Positions 31,648 to 40,724 of a stretch of DNA of 64,000 nucleotides are shown one piece after another. The stretch is from positions 1 to 64,000 of the forward strand of contig NZ_CANMVL010000001.1 of assembly GCF_947501415.1 (NCBI RefSeq), given 5' to 3'. The first letter of the stretch is position 1. Each line of letters starts with the position of its first letter. A program made the position numbers and the translations under genes. Source of the DNA: an uncultured Halomonas sp. Lineage in GTDB: Bacteria > Pseudomonadota > Gammaproteobacteria > Pseudomonadales > Halomonadaceae. Under the pieces are notes generated by a model. It was not told the DNA's origin. It ran no database searches and saw only the letters and a list, made by a program, of their open reading frames with translations.

Positions 31648-32868
31648 ATGAAGATACTCGTCGATGCCAATGTGCCTGCCGCGGAGACGTGCTTCGCGGC
31701 ACTGGGTGAGGTGGTGCGTCTGCCGGGCCGCGAGATCGATGCCGCGTCCTTGCGGGATATCGATGCCCTGGTGGTTCGCTCCATCACGCGGGTCGAGGAG
31801 TCTCTGCTCGCCGAGGCATCACGCTTGCGCTTCGTGGGCACCTGCACCATCGGGACCGATCATGTCGATACCCGGCTGCTGGCCGAACGCGGCATCACCT
31901 TCGCCAGCGCCCCGGGCTGCAACGCCGAGGCGGTGGTCGACTACGTGCTGATCAGCCTGCTGACGCTTGCCGAACGGCAGGGCTGGCGGCTTGCCGAGCG
32001 CCGGGTTGGCGTCGTCGGAGCCGGCAATGTAGGCGGGCGGCTGCTGGCGCGTCTCTCGGCCATGGGCGTTGACTGTCTGGCATGCGACCCGCCCCGGGTT
32101 GAAGCAGAGAGTGTCGAGGCGGAGCGTGCCGGGAGGGTGGGTGCCGAGGACGAGGCGTTGGCCGGCTTCGTGAGTCTGGATACCCTGATCGACGAATGCG
32201 ACGTGTTCTGCCTGCATACCCCTCTGGTTCGCCAGGGTCCCCATGCCACCCACCATCTGCTGGATGCCGAGCGCATCGCCGCCCTGGCACCGGGGTCGTT
32301 GCTACTCAACGCCGGGCGCGGTGATTGTGTCGATGGCCAGTCACTGCGCGCCCGCCTGAGCGGAGAGGGAGATATCAGCGCAATTCTCGATGTCTTCGAG
32401 AATGAACCGGGCGTCGACGCCTCGCTGGCCGACCTTGCCGAAGTCGCCACACCGCATATTGCCGGCTACAGCCTCGACGGCAAGCTGCGCGGCACCCACC
32501 AGATCACTCGTGCGCTGTGTCGCGCCTTCGGCCTGCCGTGCCGGGTAACACTGGAGGAGCTGCTGCCGACGCCACCGCTGCGCTCCCTCGTGCTTGGTGA
32601 AGGGCTCGAACAGGAGGAGGCGCTGCGCCTGGCCATGCGAGCCGTCTACGACCCGCGCCGTGATCATGACTCTCTGAGGCGTGCTAGCCGCCGGCAGGGA
32701 ATGGCCAGAGGCTTCGACGCCTGCCGGGCCACCTACCCCCTGCGCCGGGAATTCGCCACCCTGGAGGTGGCCCTGGCCGAAGAGGATCGGCACCTGGCCG
32801 AAGAGGATCGGCACCTGGCCGCATTGATGGTGGGGGCGGGGTTTCGTGTGGGGCGACGACTTGAGTGA
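31648..32868 (+). CDS. pdxB: Erythronate-4-phosphate dehydrogenase
   Basis: A 406-residue D-2-hydroxyacid dehydrogenase of the PdxB type, the second step of DXP-dependent pyridoxal-phosphate synthesis. The N-terminal MKILVDANVPAAETCFAALG and TCTIGTDHVD are PdxB hallmarks. The NAD-binding motif is VGVVGAGNVGGRLLARL. Catalytic residues lie in LLNAGRGDCVDG, DVFENEPGVD and TPHIAGYSLDGK. A C-terminal PdxB dimerisation domain follows. Odd feature: residues near the C-terminus repeat exactly (LAEEDRH twice), from a 21-bp tandem duplication. No obvious ribosome site precedes 31648. Confidence 0.94.
   Translation: MKILVDANVPAAETCFAALGEVVRLPGREIDAASLRDIDALVVRSITRVEESLLAEASRLRFVGTCTIGTDHVDTRLLAERGITFASAPGCNAEAVVDYVLISLLTLAERQGWRLAERRVGVVGAGNVGGRLLARLSAMGVDCLACDPPRVEAESVEAERAGRVGAEDEALAGFVSLDTLIDECDVFCLHTPLVRQGPHATHHLLDAERIAALAPGSLLLNAGRGDCVDGQSLRARLSGEGDISAILDVFENEPGVDASLADLAEVATPHIAGYSLDGKLRGTHQITRALCRAFGLPCRVTLEELLPTPPLRSLVLGEGLEQEEALRLAMRAVYDPRRDHDSLRRASRRQGMARGFDACRATYPLRREFATLEVALAEEDRHLAEEDRHLAALMVGAGFRVGRRLE
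32773..32814 (+). repeat. Perfect 21-bp in-frame duplication in pdxB
   Basis: Two identical 21-base units (32773-32793 and 32794-32814) lie head to tail near the pdxB 3' end, followed by the first 7 bases of a third. They add one LAEEDRH heptapeptide without a frameshift. Perfect identity suggests a recent slippage event. Confidence 0.9.
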
Positions 32869-32892
32869 CAGGACGATTTTCTCCTCCTAACG

Positions 32893-32921
32893 CAGAGGGC
32901 CTGCCATTGGCGGGCCCTCTG
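32893..32921. terminator. Bidirectional hairpin between pdxB and htpX
   Basis: CAGAGGGCCTGCC (32893-32905) pairs with GGCGGGCCCTCTG (32909-32921) with one wobble, giving a 13-bp stem between the convergent ends of pdxB and htpX. A T-rich stretch (TTTTCTCCTCC) lies on the pdxB side, which reads as A-rich for htpX. Confidence 0.65.
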
Positions 32922-32941
32922 TGGTGTTGCACTGGGGAGGC

Positions 32942-33847
32942 TTACTGTCGGTAGGCGGCTTCCTTGAGGGCGCGGATGCGGTCATCCAAGGGGGGGTGGC
33001 TGGCGAACAGGCGCTCAACCAACGAACGGGTCTGCCCCTTGGTGATGGCCATGGCGCGCAGGGTATCGGGCATCTGGTCGGGTAGCTCGGTCTCGGCCTT
33101 GAGGCGGGCGAGGGCGTTGATCATCGCGCCGGAGCCGGCCAGCTCGGCACCGGCAGCGTCGGCGCGATACTCGCGCAAGCGCGAGAACCAGGCGACGATG
33201 GCCGAGGCGGCGATGCCGAAGATGATCTCGGCGACCATCACCACGGCGAAGTAGCCCATGAAGCCCAGACCACCCTCGCCATCGCTGCGGGCACGCAGGA
33301 ACTGGTCGACCAGCTGGGCGACCACCCGGGCGAAGAACATCACGAAGGTGTTCACCACACCCTGAATCAATGCCAGGGTGACCATGTCGCCGTTGGCCAC
33401 ATGGCCGATCTCGTGGGCCAGCACCGCGCGCACCTCCTCCGGACGCATGCGGTTGAGCAGGCCGGCGGAGACCGCCACCAGGGCGTCATCCTTGTTCCAG
33501 CCGGTGGCGAAGGCGTTGGACTGCTGGGCCGGGAAGATACCGACCTCCGGGGTCTTGATGCCGGCATCCCGGGCCAGCTCCGCCACGGTGTCCACCAGCC
33601 ACTTCTCGGTGGCGTTGGAGGGCGTCTCGATGACCACGGTGCCGGTGCTGCGCTTGGCCATCCACTTGGAGATGAACAGCGAGACCATCGAGCCGGCCAT
33701 GCCGAAGATGAAGCAGAAGATCAGCAGGCTCTGGAAGTTGATGCCCTGGCCGCTGAGGTAGCTGTCCACGCCCAGCAGGCGCAGGGTGACACTGGCCACC
33801 AGCAGTACTGCCAGGTTGGTGGCCAGGAAGAGCAGGATTCGCATCAT
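32942..33847 (-). CDS. htpX: HtpX, membrane zinc metalloprotease
   Basis: A 301-residue M48 protease. Hydrophobic helices are at about 4-25 and 38-60. The zinc motif HEIGH is at 145-149 with a downstream glutamate in the [14 protein letters not shown] segment, and two further helices lie between. HtpX degrades misfolded inner-membrane proteins with FtsH; in E. coli it is Cpx-controlled. The start [19 protein letters not shown] mirrors E. coli. It neighbours alaA on the same strand, as in Pseudomonas. Confidence 0.97.
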   Translation of the reverse strand: MMRILLFLATNLAVLLVASVTLRLLGVDSYLSGQGINFQSLLIFCFIFGMAGSMVSLFISKWMAKRSTGTVVIETPSNATEKWLVDTVAELARDAGIKTPEVGIFPAQQSNAFATGWNKDDALVAVSAGLLNRMRPEEVRAVLAHEIGHVANGDMVTLALIQGVVNTFVMFFARVVAQLVDQFLRARSDGEGGLGFMGYFAVVMVAEIIFGIAASAIVAWFSRLREYRADAAGAELAGSGAMINALARLKAETELPDQMPDTLRAMAITKGQTRSLVERLFASHPPLDDRIRALKEAAYRQ

Positions 33848-33973
33848 GTCGGTGGATCTCCATCGATCATCGAAAGGAAGCCGCCCGATGTGGGCGGCAG
33901 GAACAGGCTATTGGTTAGATACGACCAGGCGGTGCGGGTTTCAAGCCCCGGGTTCGCCCGGCTCGTGAGGGAG

Positions 33974-35203
33974 TTACTGGCGATAGCGCGACAGGAAACG
34001 GGCGAAACGGTCCAGGGCATCGCCGAGCTGGTCGGCCCAGGGCAGGGTGACGATCCGCACATGGTCGGGGTCCGGCCAGTTGAAGGCGGTCCCCTGGACC
34101 AGCAGGATCTTCTCCTGCAGCAGCAGGTCGAGCACCAGCTGCTGATCGTCCTGGATGTTGTAGACCTTGGGGTCCAGGCGCGGGAAGGCGTAAAGCGCTC
34201 CCTTGGGCTTCACGCAGGAGACGCCGGGGATGGCGTTGAGCTTTTCAAAGGTGATATCGCGCTGGGCCCGCAGGCGGCCGCCGGGCAGGATCAGATCGTT
34301 GATCGACTGGTAGCCACCGAGGGCGGTCTGGATGGCATGCTGGGCCGGCACATTGGCGCACAGGCGCATGGAGGCGAGCATGGTCAACCCCTGGATGAAG
34401 TCGGCGGCACGCTGCTTGGCGATGTTGCCGGAGAGGATCATCCAGCCCGAGCGGAAACCGGCACAGCGGTAGCTCTTGGAGAGACCGTTCAGGGTGACGA
34501 CCAGCTGGTCCTCGCCGGCCAGGGCGCCGGTGGAGACGTGTTCCACGTCGTCGTAGAGGATCTTGTCGTAGATCTCGTCGGAGAACACCACCAGATCGTG
34601 CTGGCGGGCGATCTCGAGCAGTTCACGCACCACCTCCGGGGGGTAAACCGCCCCGGTGGGGTTGTTGGGGTTGATGATCACGATCGCCCGGGTGTGGGCT
34701 GTGACCTTGGCGCGGATATCGTCTAGGTCCGGTGCCCAGTCCGCCTGTTCATCGCACAGGTAGTGCACGGCATGGCCGCCGGAGAGGTTGGCGGCGGCGG
34801 TCCACAGCGGGTAGTCGGGCGCCGGTATCAGTACCTCGTCGCCGTCGTTAAGCAGTGCCTGGAGCGTCATAACGATGAGCTCGGAGACGCCGTTGCCGAT
34901 ATAGATATCCTCGATTCCCACGCCCGGGATCTCCCGGCGCTGGCACTCCTGCATGATCGCCTTGCGCGCCGAGTAGAGCCCCTTGGAGTCGCAATACCCC
35001 TGGGCCGTGGGCAGGTTGCGCATCACATCCTGCAGGATCTCCTCGGGGGCCTCGAAGCCGAATGGCGCGGGGTTGCCGATGTTGAGCTTGAGGATGCGCT
35101 GGCCTTCCTCTTCCAGGCGCTTGGCGTGGTCGAGTACCGGACCGCGGATGTCGTAGCAAACATTATGCAGCTTGTGGGATTTGCGAAGCGGAGGGGTGTC
35201 CAT
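33974..35203 (-). CDS. alaA: AlaA-type glutamate-pyruvate aminotransferase
   Basis: A 409-residue fold-type I PLP aminotransferase closely following AlaA. The N-terminal LHNVCYDIRGPVLDHAKRLE, the cofactor block INPNNPTGAVYP, the Schiff-base lysine in LNGLSKSYRCAGFRSGWMI, and the substrate arginine region near the C-terminus are visible. It makes alanine from pyruvate with glutamate as donor. The start at 35203 has AGGA upstream. It lies between htpX and a GTPase, all on the minus strand with gaps of 126 and 35 bases. Confidence 0.93.
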   Translation of the reverse strand: MDTPPLRKSHKLHNVCYDIRGPVLDHAKRLEEEGQRILKLNIGNPAPFGFEAPEEILQDVMRNLPTAQGYCDSKGLYSARKAIMQECQRREIPGVGIEDIYIGNGVSELIVMTLQALLNDGDEVLIPAPDYPLWTAAANLSGGHAVHYLCDEQADWAPDLDDIRAKVTAHTRAIVIINPNNPTGAVYPPEVVRELLEIARQHDLVVFSDEIYDKILYDDVEHVSTGALAGEDQLVVTLNGLSKSYRCAGFRSGWMILSGNIAKQRAADFIQGLTMLASMRLCANVPAQHAIQTALGGYQSINDLILPGGRLRAQRDITFEKLNAIPGVSCVKPKGALYAFPRLDPKVYNIQDDQQLVLDLLLQEKILLVQGTAFNWPDPDHVRIVTLPWADQLGDALDRFARFLSRYRQ

Positions 35204-35238
35204 GTCGTTCGGTGTCCTGGTCGGCGAGGGCGATAGGA

Positions 35239-36201
35239 TTAGAGGGTGTCTGGATCGGCATCATCGTCGCCGTCCGGCTCCAGGGCGGGCTCGGGCGGGA
35301 TATCATCCGGGGTTTCCAGGGTCAGGCGACCGAGCTTGCCGTCGCGCAGTTCATGCAGCAGCACCTCGGCGCCACGGTGCAGGTCCACTTCACCGCCGGG
35401 ACGCAGGCCACCGCGCTTGGCGGCGATTTCGGTCAGGATCGCATGACCGTCGAACCCGGCCACGGCGAGCAGGTCCACTCGCGTCGGGCCATCGGCCTCT
35501 ACCCGGTCGGCATCAGGGTTGGCCTGGTAGCCGGGCAGCGCCTTGAGCCGGTAGCGTGCCGTGAGGGCCTCGGGGTAACGCCTGGCCAGTTCGGCGGCGG
35601 TGACCATGGCGACATCCACGTAGTCGATGGCAGTGTCACGGATGGCACCGCTGGCCGCCAGGCGGTAGGCGCTGGCCTGGTCCTCGATCTTGGGCCAGAG
35701 GACCCCGGGGGTATCGATAAGGGCCACGCGCCCGTTGATGCGAACCTTCTGCTGGCGTTTGGTCACCGCGGGCTCATTGCCGGTCCTGGCGATGCTCTTG
35801 CCGGCCAGGCCATTGATCAGGGTCGACTTGCCAACATTGGGGATGCCCATCACCATCACGCGCACGTCTCGGTCGGCGCGAATCTGGCCGGCAAGCTCAT
35901 GGCAGAGCTTGGGGATGCGCTTGAGCTCCTTGACCCTGGTGGTGGTCACGGCGAGCGCTCGCATATCGGGCTGGGCGTCGAAGTGGGCGGTCCACTCCCG
36001 GGTTCGCTCCGGGTCGGCCAGGTCGGCCCGGGAGAGGATCTTGAGCACCGGCTTGTGGCGCGTCAGTTCCGCCAGCATGGGGTTGGCGCTGGAGTAGGGC
36101 AGGCGGGCGTCGAGGACCTCGACCACCACGTCGATCTCCGGCAGCGCCTCGGTGATCTGACGCCGCGCCTTGTGCATGTGTCCCGGGTACCAGCCGAGCA
36201 T
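35239..36201 (-). CDS. YlqF/RbgA-family circularly permuted GTPase
   Basis: A 320-residue GTPase with circularly permuted G motifs: G4 SRADLAD at about 58, G1 GIPNVGKST at about 119-127, and G3 DTPGVLW at about 165, plus a C-terminal helical domain. RbgA in Bacillus matures the 50S subunit; proteobacterial YlqF members probably also act on ribosomes, but this is inference. The ATG at 36201 (MLGWYPGHMHKARRQI, the family N-terminus) follows GGAGAGG; a longer frame is not needed. It sits between alaA and msrB. Confidence 0.88.
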   Translation of the reverse strand: MLGWYPGHMHKARRQITEALPEIDVVVEVLDARLPYSSANPMLAELTRHKPVLKILSRADLADPERTREWTAHFDAQPDMRALAVTTTRVKELKRIPKLCHELAGQIRADRDVRVMVMGIPNVGKSTLINGLAGKSIARTGNEPAVTKRQQKVRINGRVALIDTPGVLWPKIEDQASAYRLAASGAIRDTAIDYVDVAMVTAAELARRYPEALTARYRLKALPGYQANPDADRVEADGPTRVDLLAVAGFDGHAILTEIAAKRGGLRPGGEVDLHRGAEVLLHELRDGKLGRLTLETPDDIPPEPALEPDGDDDADPDTL

Positions 36202-36313
36202 GGGCCTCTCCTGCCTGTAGAAATCGGCCGCCCATGTTAGCAGATACACGGCCCTGTCAGGGGCACCCTGGGTCATCGCAGATGGCGGTATCGCTCAAGG
36301 CTGTTCTGGCGAC

Positions 36314-36393
36314 AGGCCGACGAGGGGGCGCTACGAGTACTTCCCTGTAGGCTACCTCGGCCATACCTGGTCCTCGGACCCCCTCTCCGACCT
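36314..36393. repeat. REP/MITE-like imperfect inverted-repeat element
   Basis: The 267-base gap between the YlqF-like GTPase gene and msrB holds an 80-bp palindromic element. Its outer 15-base arms (36314-36328, 36379-36393) pair at 12 of 15 positions, and an inner near-palindrome is centred near 36366 (GGCCATACCTGGTCC). From memory it resembles intergenic repeats frequent in Halomonas genomes; that is not verified. The remainder of the gap has no gene that I can support. Confidence 0.45.
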
Positions 36394-36468
36394 GCCCCCG
36401 GCGCCTTTCACTATCAGCCTGTCAGTAACTGCGATACTGCTGGAGGGCACCCGGGCCGATTACGCGGC

Positions 36469-36870
36469 CTACTCGCCGGCGTGGAAGTCGAGCGCCACGG
36501 AGTTGATGCAGTAGCGCAGGCCGGTGGTCTCGCGTGGGCCGTCGGGAAAGACGTGCCCGAGATGGGCGTTGCAGCGCGCACAGGTCACCTCGGTGCGGCG
36601 CATGCCGTGGGAGGTGTCGAAGTGCTCCTCCACGCAGGAAGGGGTCATGGGACGGTCGAAGCTTGGCCAGCCACAGCCCGCGTCGAACTTGTGCTCGTTC
36701 TCAAACAGTGGCGCGTTACAGCAGACACAGTGGTAGATGCCGTGCTCGTCGCTGACCCGGTAGTCGCCGCTGAAGGGAGGTTCGGTGCCCTTCTCGCGGG
36801 TGACGCGGTACTGTTCCGGGGTAAGCGTCTCGCGCCATTCGGCGTCGGGCTTGTCGATCTTCAAGGGCAT
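36469..36870 (-). CDS. msrB: MsrB, methionine-R-sulfoxide reductase
   Basis: A 133-residue MsrB that reduces the R epimer of protein methionine sulfoxide. Two CxxC zinc motifs (CVCC, CARC) frame the fold; [11 protein letters not shown] and [10 protein letters not shown] are substrate-site blocks. The catalytic Cys is in [12 protein letters not shown]. The ATG at 36870 ([12 protein letters not shown]) follows AGGAGAG; a longer frame upstream has no family similarity. No signal peptide is present, so it acts in the cytosol. Confidence 0.97.
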   Translation of the reverse strand: MPLKIDKPDAEWRETLTPEQYRVTREKGTEPPFSGDYRVSDEHGIYHCVCCNAPLFENEHKFDAGCGWPSFDRPMTPSCVEEHFDTSHGMRRTEVTCARCNAHLGHVFPDGPRETTGLRYCINSVALDFHAGE

Positions 36871-36967
36871 GGGGCTCTCCTTGTCATCGGGGTGATGCCT
36901 CCATTGTGGCATGCACGCGGCCGGGCGGGGGAGTCCCCCCTCGGCAAGGATTCACGTCCCCTCAACG

Positions 36968-37000
36968 CAGTCGCCCCCGGTGGTGTGCCGGGGGCGACTG
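36968..37000 (-). terminator. 13-bp hairpin downstream of ychF
   Basis: CAGTCGCCCCCGG (36968-36980) pairs perfectly with CCGGGGGCGACTG (36988-37000), 7-base loop, 30 bases past the ychF stop and about 100 before msrB on the same strand. No T-run follows. Confidence 0.6.
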
Positions 37001-37030
37001 GCGTCGAGCGTGGACTGGAGCGGTGAAACG

Positions 37031-38122
37031 TTAGACGTTGAAACGGAAGTGGATCACGTCGCCATCCTTGACGATGTACTCCTTGCCTTCCAGGCGCCAC
37101 TTGCCGGCGTCCTTGGCACCCTGCTCGCCACCCAGCGTGACGAAGTCCTCGTAGGCGACGACCTCGGCGCGGATGAAGCCCTTCTGGAAATCGGTGTGGA
37201 TCACGCCGGCGGCCTCGGGGGCGGTGGCACCCACCTTCACGGTCCAGGCGCGCACCTCCTTCACTCCGGCGGTGAAGTAGGTCTGCAGACCGAGGAGGGC
37301 GTAGCCGGCACGGATGACGCGATCGAGACCGGGCTCTTCCATGCCCATCTCGTCGAGGAACATGGCGCGCTCCTCGTTATCCAGCTCGGCGATCTCGGCC
37401 TCGAGCTGGTTGCACACCGGTACCACCACGGCCCCTTCTTCCGCCGCGATCTCCCGGACCACGTCCAGGTAGGGGTTGGACTCGAAGCCGTCCTCGTTGA
37501 CGTTGGCGATGTACATGGTGGGCTTGAGGGTCAGGAAGCCGAAGCCCTTGAGCTGATGCTGCTCCTCCTCGTCCAGCCCGAAGCTTCTCAGCGGCATGCC
37601 CTCGGCCAGGTGGGGCTGGATGCGCTCGAGGATCGCCTTGGTGGCGATGGCCTCCTTGTCACCGCCCTTGGCCACGCGGACCAGGCGCTGGATGGCGCGC
37701 TCCACGGTGTCGAGGTCGGCCAGCGCGAGTTCCATGTTGATGATCTCGATATCGGCACGCGGGTCGACCTGGTTGGCGACATGGATCACGTTGTCGTTAT
37801 CGAAGCAGCGCACCACATGGGCGATGGCCTGTGTCTCGCGGATATTGGCCAGGAACTTGTTGCCAAGACCCTCGCCCTTGGAGGCGCCGGCGACCAGACC
37901 GGCGATATCGACGAACTCCATCGTGGTAGGCAGCACCTTCTGCGGCTTGACGATCTCCGCCAGCTTGTCGAGTCGCGGGTCGGGCATCGGCACGATGCCC
38001 ACGTTGGGCTCGATGGTGCAGAAGGGGAAGTTCTCGGCGTCGATGCCGGACTTGGTCAGCGCATTGAAGAGGGTCGACTTGCCGACATTCGGCAGGCCGA
38101 CGATACCGCAGTTGAAACCCAT
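37031..38122 (-). CDS. ychF: YchF/OLA1-family ATPase, redox-linked
   Basis: A 363-residue YchF. The P-loop GLPNVGKST is at 9-17 and the switch region is [21 protein letters not shown] coiled-coil insertion and a C-terminal TGS domain ([20 protein letters not shown]) follow, ending VIHFRFNV. YchF binds ATP in preference to GTP, associates with ribosomes and dampens the oxidative stress response in E. coli. The ATG at 38122 gives the universal [11 protein letters not shown] start and follows AGGATGAT. The pth-ychF pairing is conserved in bacteria; here pth lies upstream on the same strand. Confidence 0.97.
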   Translation of the reverse strand: MGFNCGIVGLPNVGKSTLFNALTKSGIDAENFPFCTIEPNVGIVPMPDPRLDKLAEIVKPQKVLPTTMEFVDIAGLVAGASKGEGLGNKFLANIRETQAIAHVVRCFDNDNVIHVANQVDPRADIEIINMELALADLDTVERAIQRLVRVAKGGDKEAIATKAILERIQPHLAEGMPLRSFGLDEEEQHQLKGFGFLTLKPTMYIANVNEDGFESNPYLDVVREIAAEEGAVVVPVCNQLEAEIAELDNEERAMFLDEMGMEEPGLDRVIRAGYALLGLQTYFTAGVKEVRAWTVKVGATAPEAAGVIHTDFQKGFIRAEVVAYEDFVTLGGEQGAKDAGKWRLEGKEYIVKDGDVIHFRFNV

Positions 38123-38180
38123 GGGATCATCCTGGAAAGCGTGTACGCGAGTGAAAAGTAGCGAGTATTCTACTCGACCG

Positions 38181-38208
38181 AGCGGTAAGCCATAAGCGGT
38201 AAGCCGTA
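38181..38208. repeat. 14-bp tandem duplication in the pth-ychF spacer
   Basis: AGCGGTAAGCCATA and AGCGGTAAGCCGTA occur head to tail, followed by a shorter AGAAAGC remnant. It lies about 60 bases upstream of ychF and appears non-coding. Confidence 0.7.
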
Positions 38209-38275
38209 AGAAAGCCCATCCGGCCAGCAAAGGGGATGACTTACATCGTATAGCCTTCAGCCTATGGCTGGCCTG

Positions 38276-38866
38276 TCAGCCGGCGGCTGAAAAGCTGTGC
38301 AGCCGGTTCATGGCCTTGGTCCAGTGGCCGTCGATGGCATCGGGCAGGGTGGCCAGGCTCTCGTCGATGGCGGCCTCGATGGCGATATGCTCGGCCTTTC
38401 CGGGGCGGCCCAGCACGTAGTTCGTGACCTGGCGCGAGTCGCCAGGGTGGCCGATGCCGAGGCGCAGGCGGTGGAAGTCTCGCGTGTTGCCCAGGGCGCT
38501 GATGATATCGCGCAGGCCATTATGGCCACCATGGCCACCGCCGGTCTTGAGCCGGGCACTACCCGGCGGCAGGTCGAGCTCGTCATGAACGACCAGCAGC
38601 TCATCGGGTGCCAGCTTGTAGAATTGACAGAGGGCCGCCACCGCACCGCCGCTGCGGTTCATGAAGGTGGTGGGGTTGAGCAGATGGAGGTCACGCCCCT
38701 CGAACTGGACCCTGGCATGCAGGCCCAGGAACTTGCGGTCGGCGCGCAGCTCACCGCCGGCGCGGCGCGCCAGGGCCTCCACCAGCCAGGCCCCGGCATT
38801 GTGGCGGGTGGCCTCGTAGTCGGCGCCGGGATTGCCCAGCCCGATGATCGCTCTGACCTGACTCAT
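38276..38866 (-). CDS. pth: Peptidyl-tRNA hydrolase
   Basis: A 196-residue Pth that cleaves peptidyl-tRNA released from stalled ribosomes. The catalytic His22 (YEATRHNAGAWLV) and Asp95 (VVHDELDLPPGSARLK) are present, with NPTTFMNRSG and GGGHGGHNGLRDI as further signatures. The start at 38866 has GGAGGTGAC directly upstream. That ribosome site sits immediately after the rplY terminator's U-run, so pth expression probably depends on read-through or a promoter inside the spacer. Confidence 0.97.
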   Translation of the reverse strand: MSQVRAIIGLGNPGADYEATRHNAGAWLVEALARRAGGELRADRKFLGLHARVQFEGRDLHLLNPTTFMNRSGGAVAALCQFYKLAPDELLVVHDELDLPPGSARLKTGGGHGGHNGLRDIISALGNTRDFHRLRLGIGHPGDSRQVTNYVLGRPGKAEHIAIEAAIDESLATLPDAIDGHWTKAMNRLHSFSAAG

Positions 38867-38877
38867 GTGTCACCTCC

Positions 38878-38906
38878 AAAAAAAATCAAGCGCCGGGGCG
38901 CTTGAT
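38878..38906 (-). terminator. Rho-independent terminator of rplY, adjoining the pth ribosome site
   Basis: On the minus strand a 22-base palindrome (ATCAAGCG arms, GC-rich centre) is followed by eight T (38878-38885). It is a strong intrinsic terminator placed only about a dozen bases before the pth start codon. Confidence 0.88.
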
Positions 38907-38916
38907 CATCAGCAGA

Positions 38917-38939
38917 GGGGCCGCGCCAGGCGCGGCCCC
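38917..38939 (-). other. Second hairpin between rplY and pth
   Basis: GGGGCCGCGCC (38917-38927) and GGCGCGGCCCC (38929-38939) form an almost uninterrupted GC palindrome 14 bases after the rplY stop and directly before the intrinsic terminator. Confidence 0.55.
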
Positions 38940-38953
38940 GGAGCGGGTAAGGA

Positions 38954-39601
38954 TTACTCCTCGCCCTGCTCGCCTTCTTCGCCGCCTTCGCCATCTTCCG
39001 CGTCATCACTCGCGGAGCGCACCTTGGCCTTGACGATGCTCAGGATCGGACCGTCGTGGTCTTCGCCCAGCGCCAGTGCCGGGATGGTGACGCCGGCCGG
39101 CAGGCTCAGGTCGGAGAGGTGCTTGATGGCACCGACCTCGAGATCGCTGATGTCGAACTCCAGGTAGTCGGGCAGGTCCTTGGGCAGACAGCTGATCTCG
39201 ACGTCGGAAGCCAGCTGATGGAGCTCGCCGTCCTGGTCCTTGATGCCCACACAGGCCTCTTCACCGGCGAGGTGCAGCGGCACACGGGTGGTGAACTCCT
39301 GGTTGGCTGCCACACGCAGGAAGTCGGCGTGGGTGATCAGCGGCTTGAAGGGGTGACGCTGCAGGTCACGTACCACGACCTGCTCGCTCTTGCCGTCGAC
39401 GACCAGGTTGATGATGGAGGAGAAGAACACCTCTTCCTCGATCGCCTTGTAGAAGGCAGCCTTCTCGACGGAGATCGGCTGTGGCTCCTTCTCGCCACCA
39501 TAGATGATGGCGGGAACCTGCTCGTTCGCACGACGCAGGCGGCGGCTCGCACCTTTCCCCAGGTCGTTACGAACGCTGGCATTAAGAATAAAATCGGACA
39601 T
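38954..39601 (-). CDS. rplY: 50S ribosomal protein L25 (CTC/TL5 long form)
   Basis: A 215-residue long-form L25. The N-terminal 5S-rRNA-binding domain begins [20 protein letters not shown] with [12 protein letters not shown]; a C-terminal CTC domain ([20 protein letters not shown]) follows. The last 20 residues are a Glu/Gly-rich acidic tail, which suits a halophilic or halotolerant proteome. L25 binds 5S rRNA in the central protuberance. The start at 39601 has AGAGGCAATTCC upstream. The order prs-rplY-pth is conserved. Confidence 0.95.
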   Translation of the reverse strand: MSDFILNASVRNDLGKGASRRLRRANEQVPAIIYGGEKEPQPISVEKAAFYKAIEEEVFFSSIINLVVDGKSEQVVVRDLQRHPFKPLITHADFLRVAANQEFTTRVPLHLAGEEACVGIKDQDGELHQLASDVEISCLPKDLPDYLEFDISDLEVGAIKHLSDLSLPAGVTIPALALGEDHDGPILSIVKAKVRSASDDAEDGEGGEEGEQGEE

Positions 39602-39631
39602 GGAATTGCCTCTTGCTTGAAGTAGGAAAGC

Positions 39632-39658
39632 GTCAGGGACCGCGACCAGAGCCCTGAC
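39632..39658 (-). other. Hairpin in the prs-rplY spacer
   Basis: GTCAGGG (39632-39638) pairs with CCCTGAC (39652-39658) around a 13-base loop, about 30 bases upstream of the rplY start. It may be a weak prs terminator or a leader structure of rplY; the tract after it is only C/T mixed. Confidence 0.4.
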
Positions 39659-39730
39659 ACTTCCGGGTGCCCCGAGGGGCGCTTTCCGGCGCCTGTCGTG
39701 CCGAGGTGGAGCTCGCTGAGTGGAGCTCTC

Positions 39731-40672
39731 TCAGTGGAACATGGCGCTGACGGATTCTTCGTTGCTCACCCGACGGATCGCCTCGGCGATCAGGCCGGCG
39801 ACGCTCAGCTGGCGGATCCTGCCGCTGCGGCACGCCGTCTCGGAGAGCGGAATGGTATCGGCGACGACGACCTCGTCGAGCACCGAACCGACGATATTGT
39901 CCACCGCCGGTCCCGAGAGAATGGGGTGGGTAGCGTAGGCCACCACGCGCTCGGCGCCGTGATCCTTGAGCGCTTCGCCGGCCTTGCACAGGGTGCCGGC
40001 GGTATCGATCATGTCATCTACCACGACGCAGTTGCGCCCTTCGATCTCGCCGATGATGTGCATCACCTGGGCCTGGTTGGCCGCGGGGCGACGCTTGTCG
40101 ATAATGGCAAGGTCGGCATTGAGCTGCTTGGCGATGGCGCGGGCACGCACCACGCCGCCGACGTCAGGAGAGACCACCACCAGGTTCTCGTAGTTCTGAC
40201 GCTCGATGTCATCGAGCAGGATCGGCGAACCGTACACGTTGTCGACCGGCACGTCGAAGAAGCCCTGGATCTGGTCGGCGTGGAGGTCCATGGTCATGAC
40301 ACGGTCGACGCCGGCCTTGACCATCATGTCGGCGACGATCTTGGCCGAGATCGGCACACGGGCGGAGCGCACGCGACGGTCCTGACGGGCATAGCCGAAG
40401 TAGGGCACCACGGCGGTGATCCGCGATGCAGATGCCCGGCGCAGGGCATCTATCATCAGGATCAGCTCCATCAGGTTCTCATTGGTCGGCGCACAGGTGG
40501 ACTGCAGAACGAACACGTCCTTGCCGCGCACGTTCTCGTTGATCTCTACCGCTATCTCGCCGTCGCTGAACTGGCCGACCGTGGCATTGCCCTGGCGGGT
40601 GTCCAGACTCTCGGCGATCTTGCGGGCGAGTTCGGGATTGGCATTCCCGGCGAAAACCATCAATTTTGACAC
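39731..40672 (-). CDS. prs: Ribose-phosphate pyrophosphokinase
   Basis: A 313-residue PRPP synthetase: ribose-5-phosphate plus ATP gives PRPP for purine, pyrimidine, NAD, His and Trp synthesis. Motifs visible are [39 protein letters not shown] (ATP loop), [18 protein letters not shown] and the PRPP loop [14 protein letters not shown]. The start is GTG at 40672 ([16 protein letters not shown]), preceded by AGGTGG; an ATG four codons on is less likely by family comparison. ispE lies 52 bases upstream on the same strand. No tRNA gene lies between them. Confidence 0.97.
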   Translation of the reverse strand: MSKLMVFAGNANPELARKIAESLDTRQGNATVGQFSDGEIAVEINENVRGKDVFVLQSTCAPTNENLMELILMIDALRRASASRITAVVPYFGYARQDRRVRSARVPISAKIVADMMVKAGVDRVMTMDLHADQIQGFFDVPVDNVYGSPILLDDIERQNYENLVVVSPDVGGVVRARAIAKQLNADLAIIDKRRPAANQAQVMHIIGEIEGRNCVVVDDMIDTAGTLCKAGEALKDHGAERVVAYATHPILSGPAVDNIVGSVLDEVVVADTIPLSETACRSGRIRQLSVAGLIAEAIRRVSNEESVSAMFH

Positions 40673-40724
40673 GCGCAGCCACCTATGCAGTGTGTTGGGT
40701 CATCGGGGGGATGATCGTCTGTGA

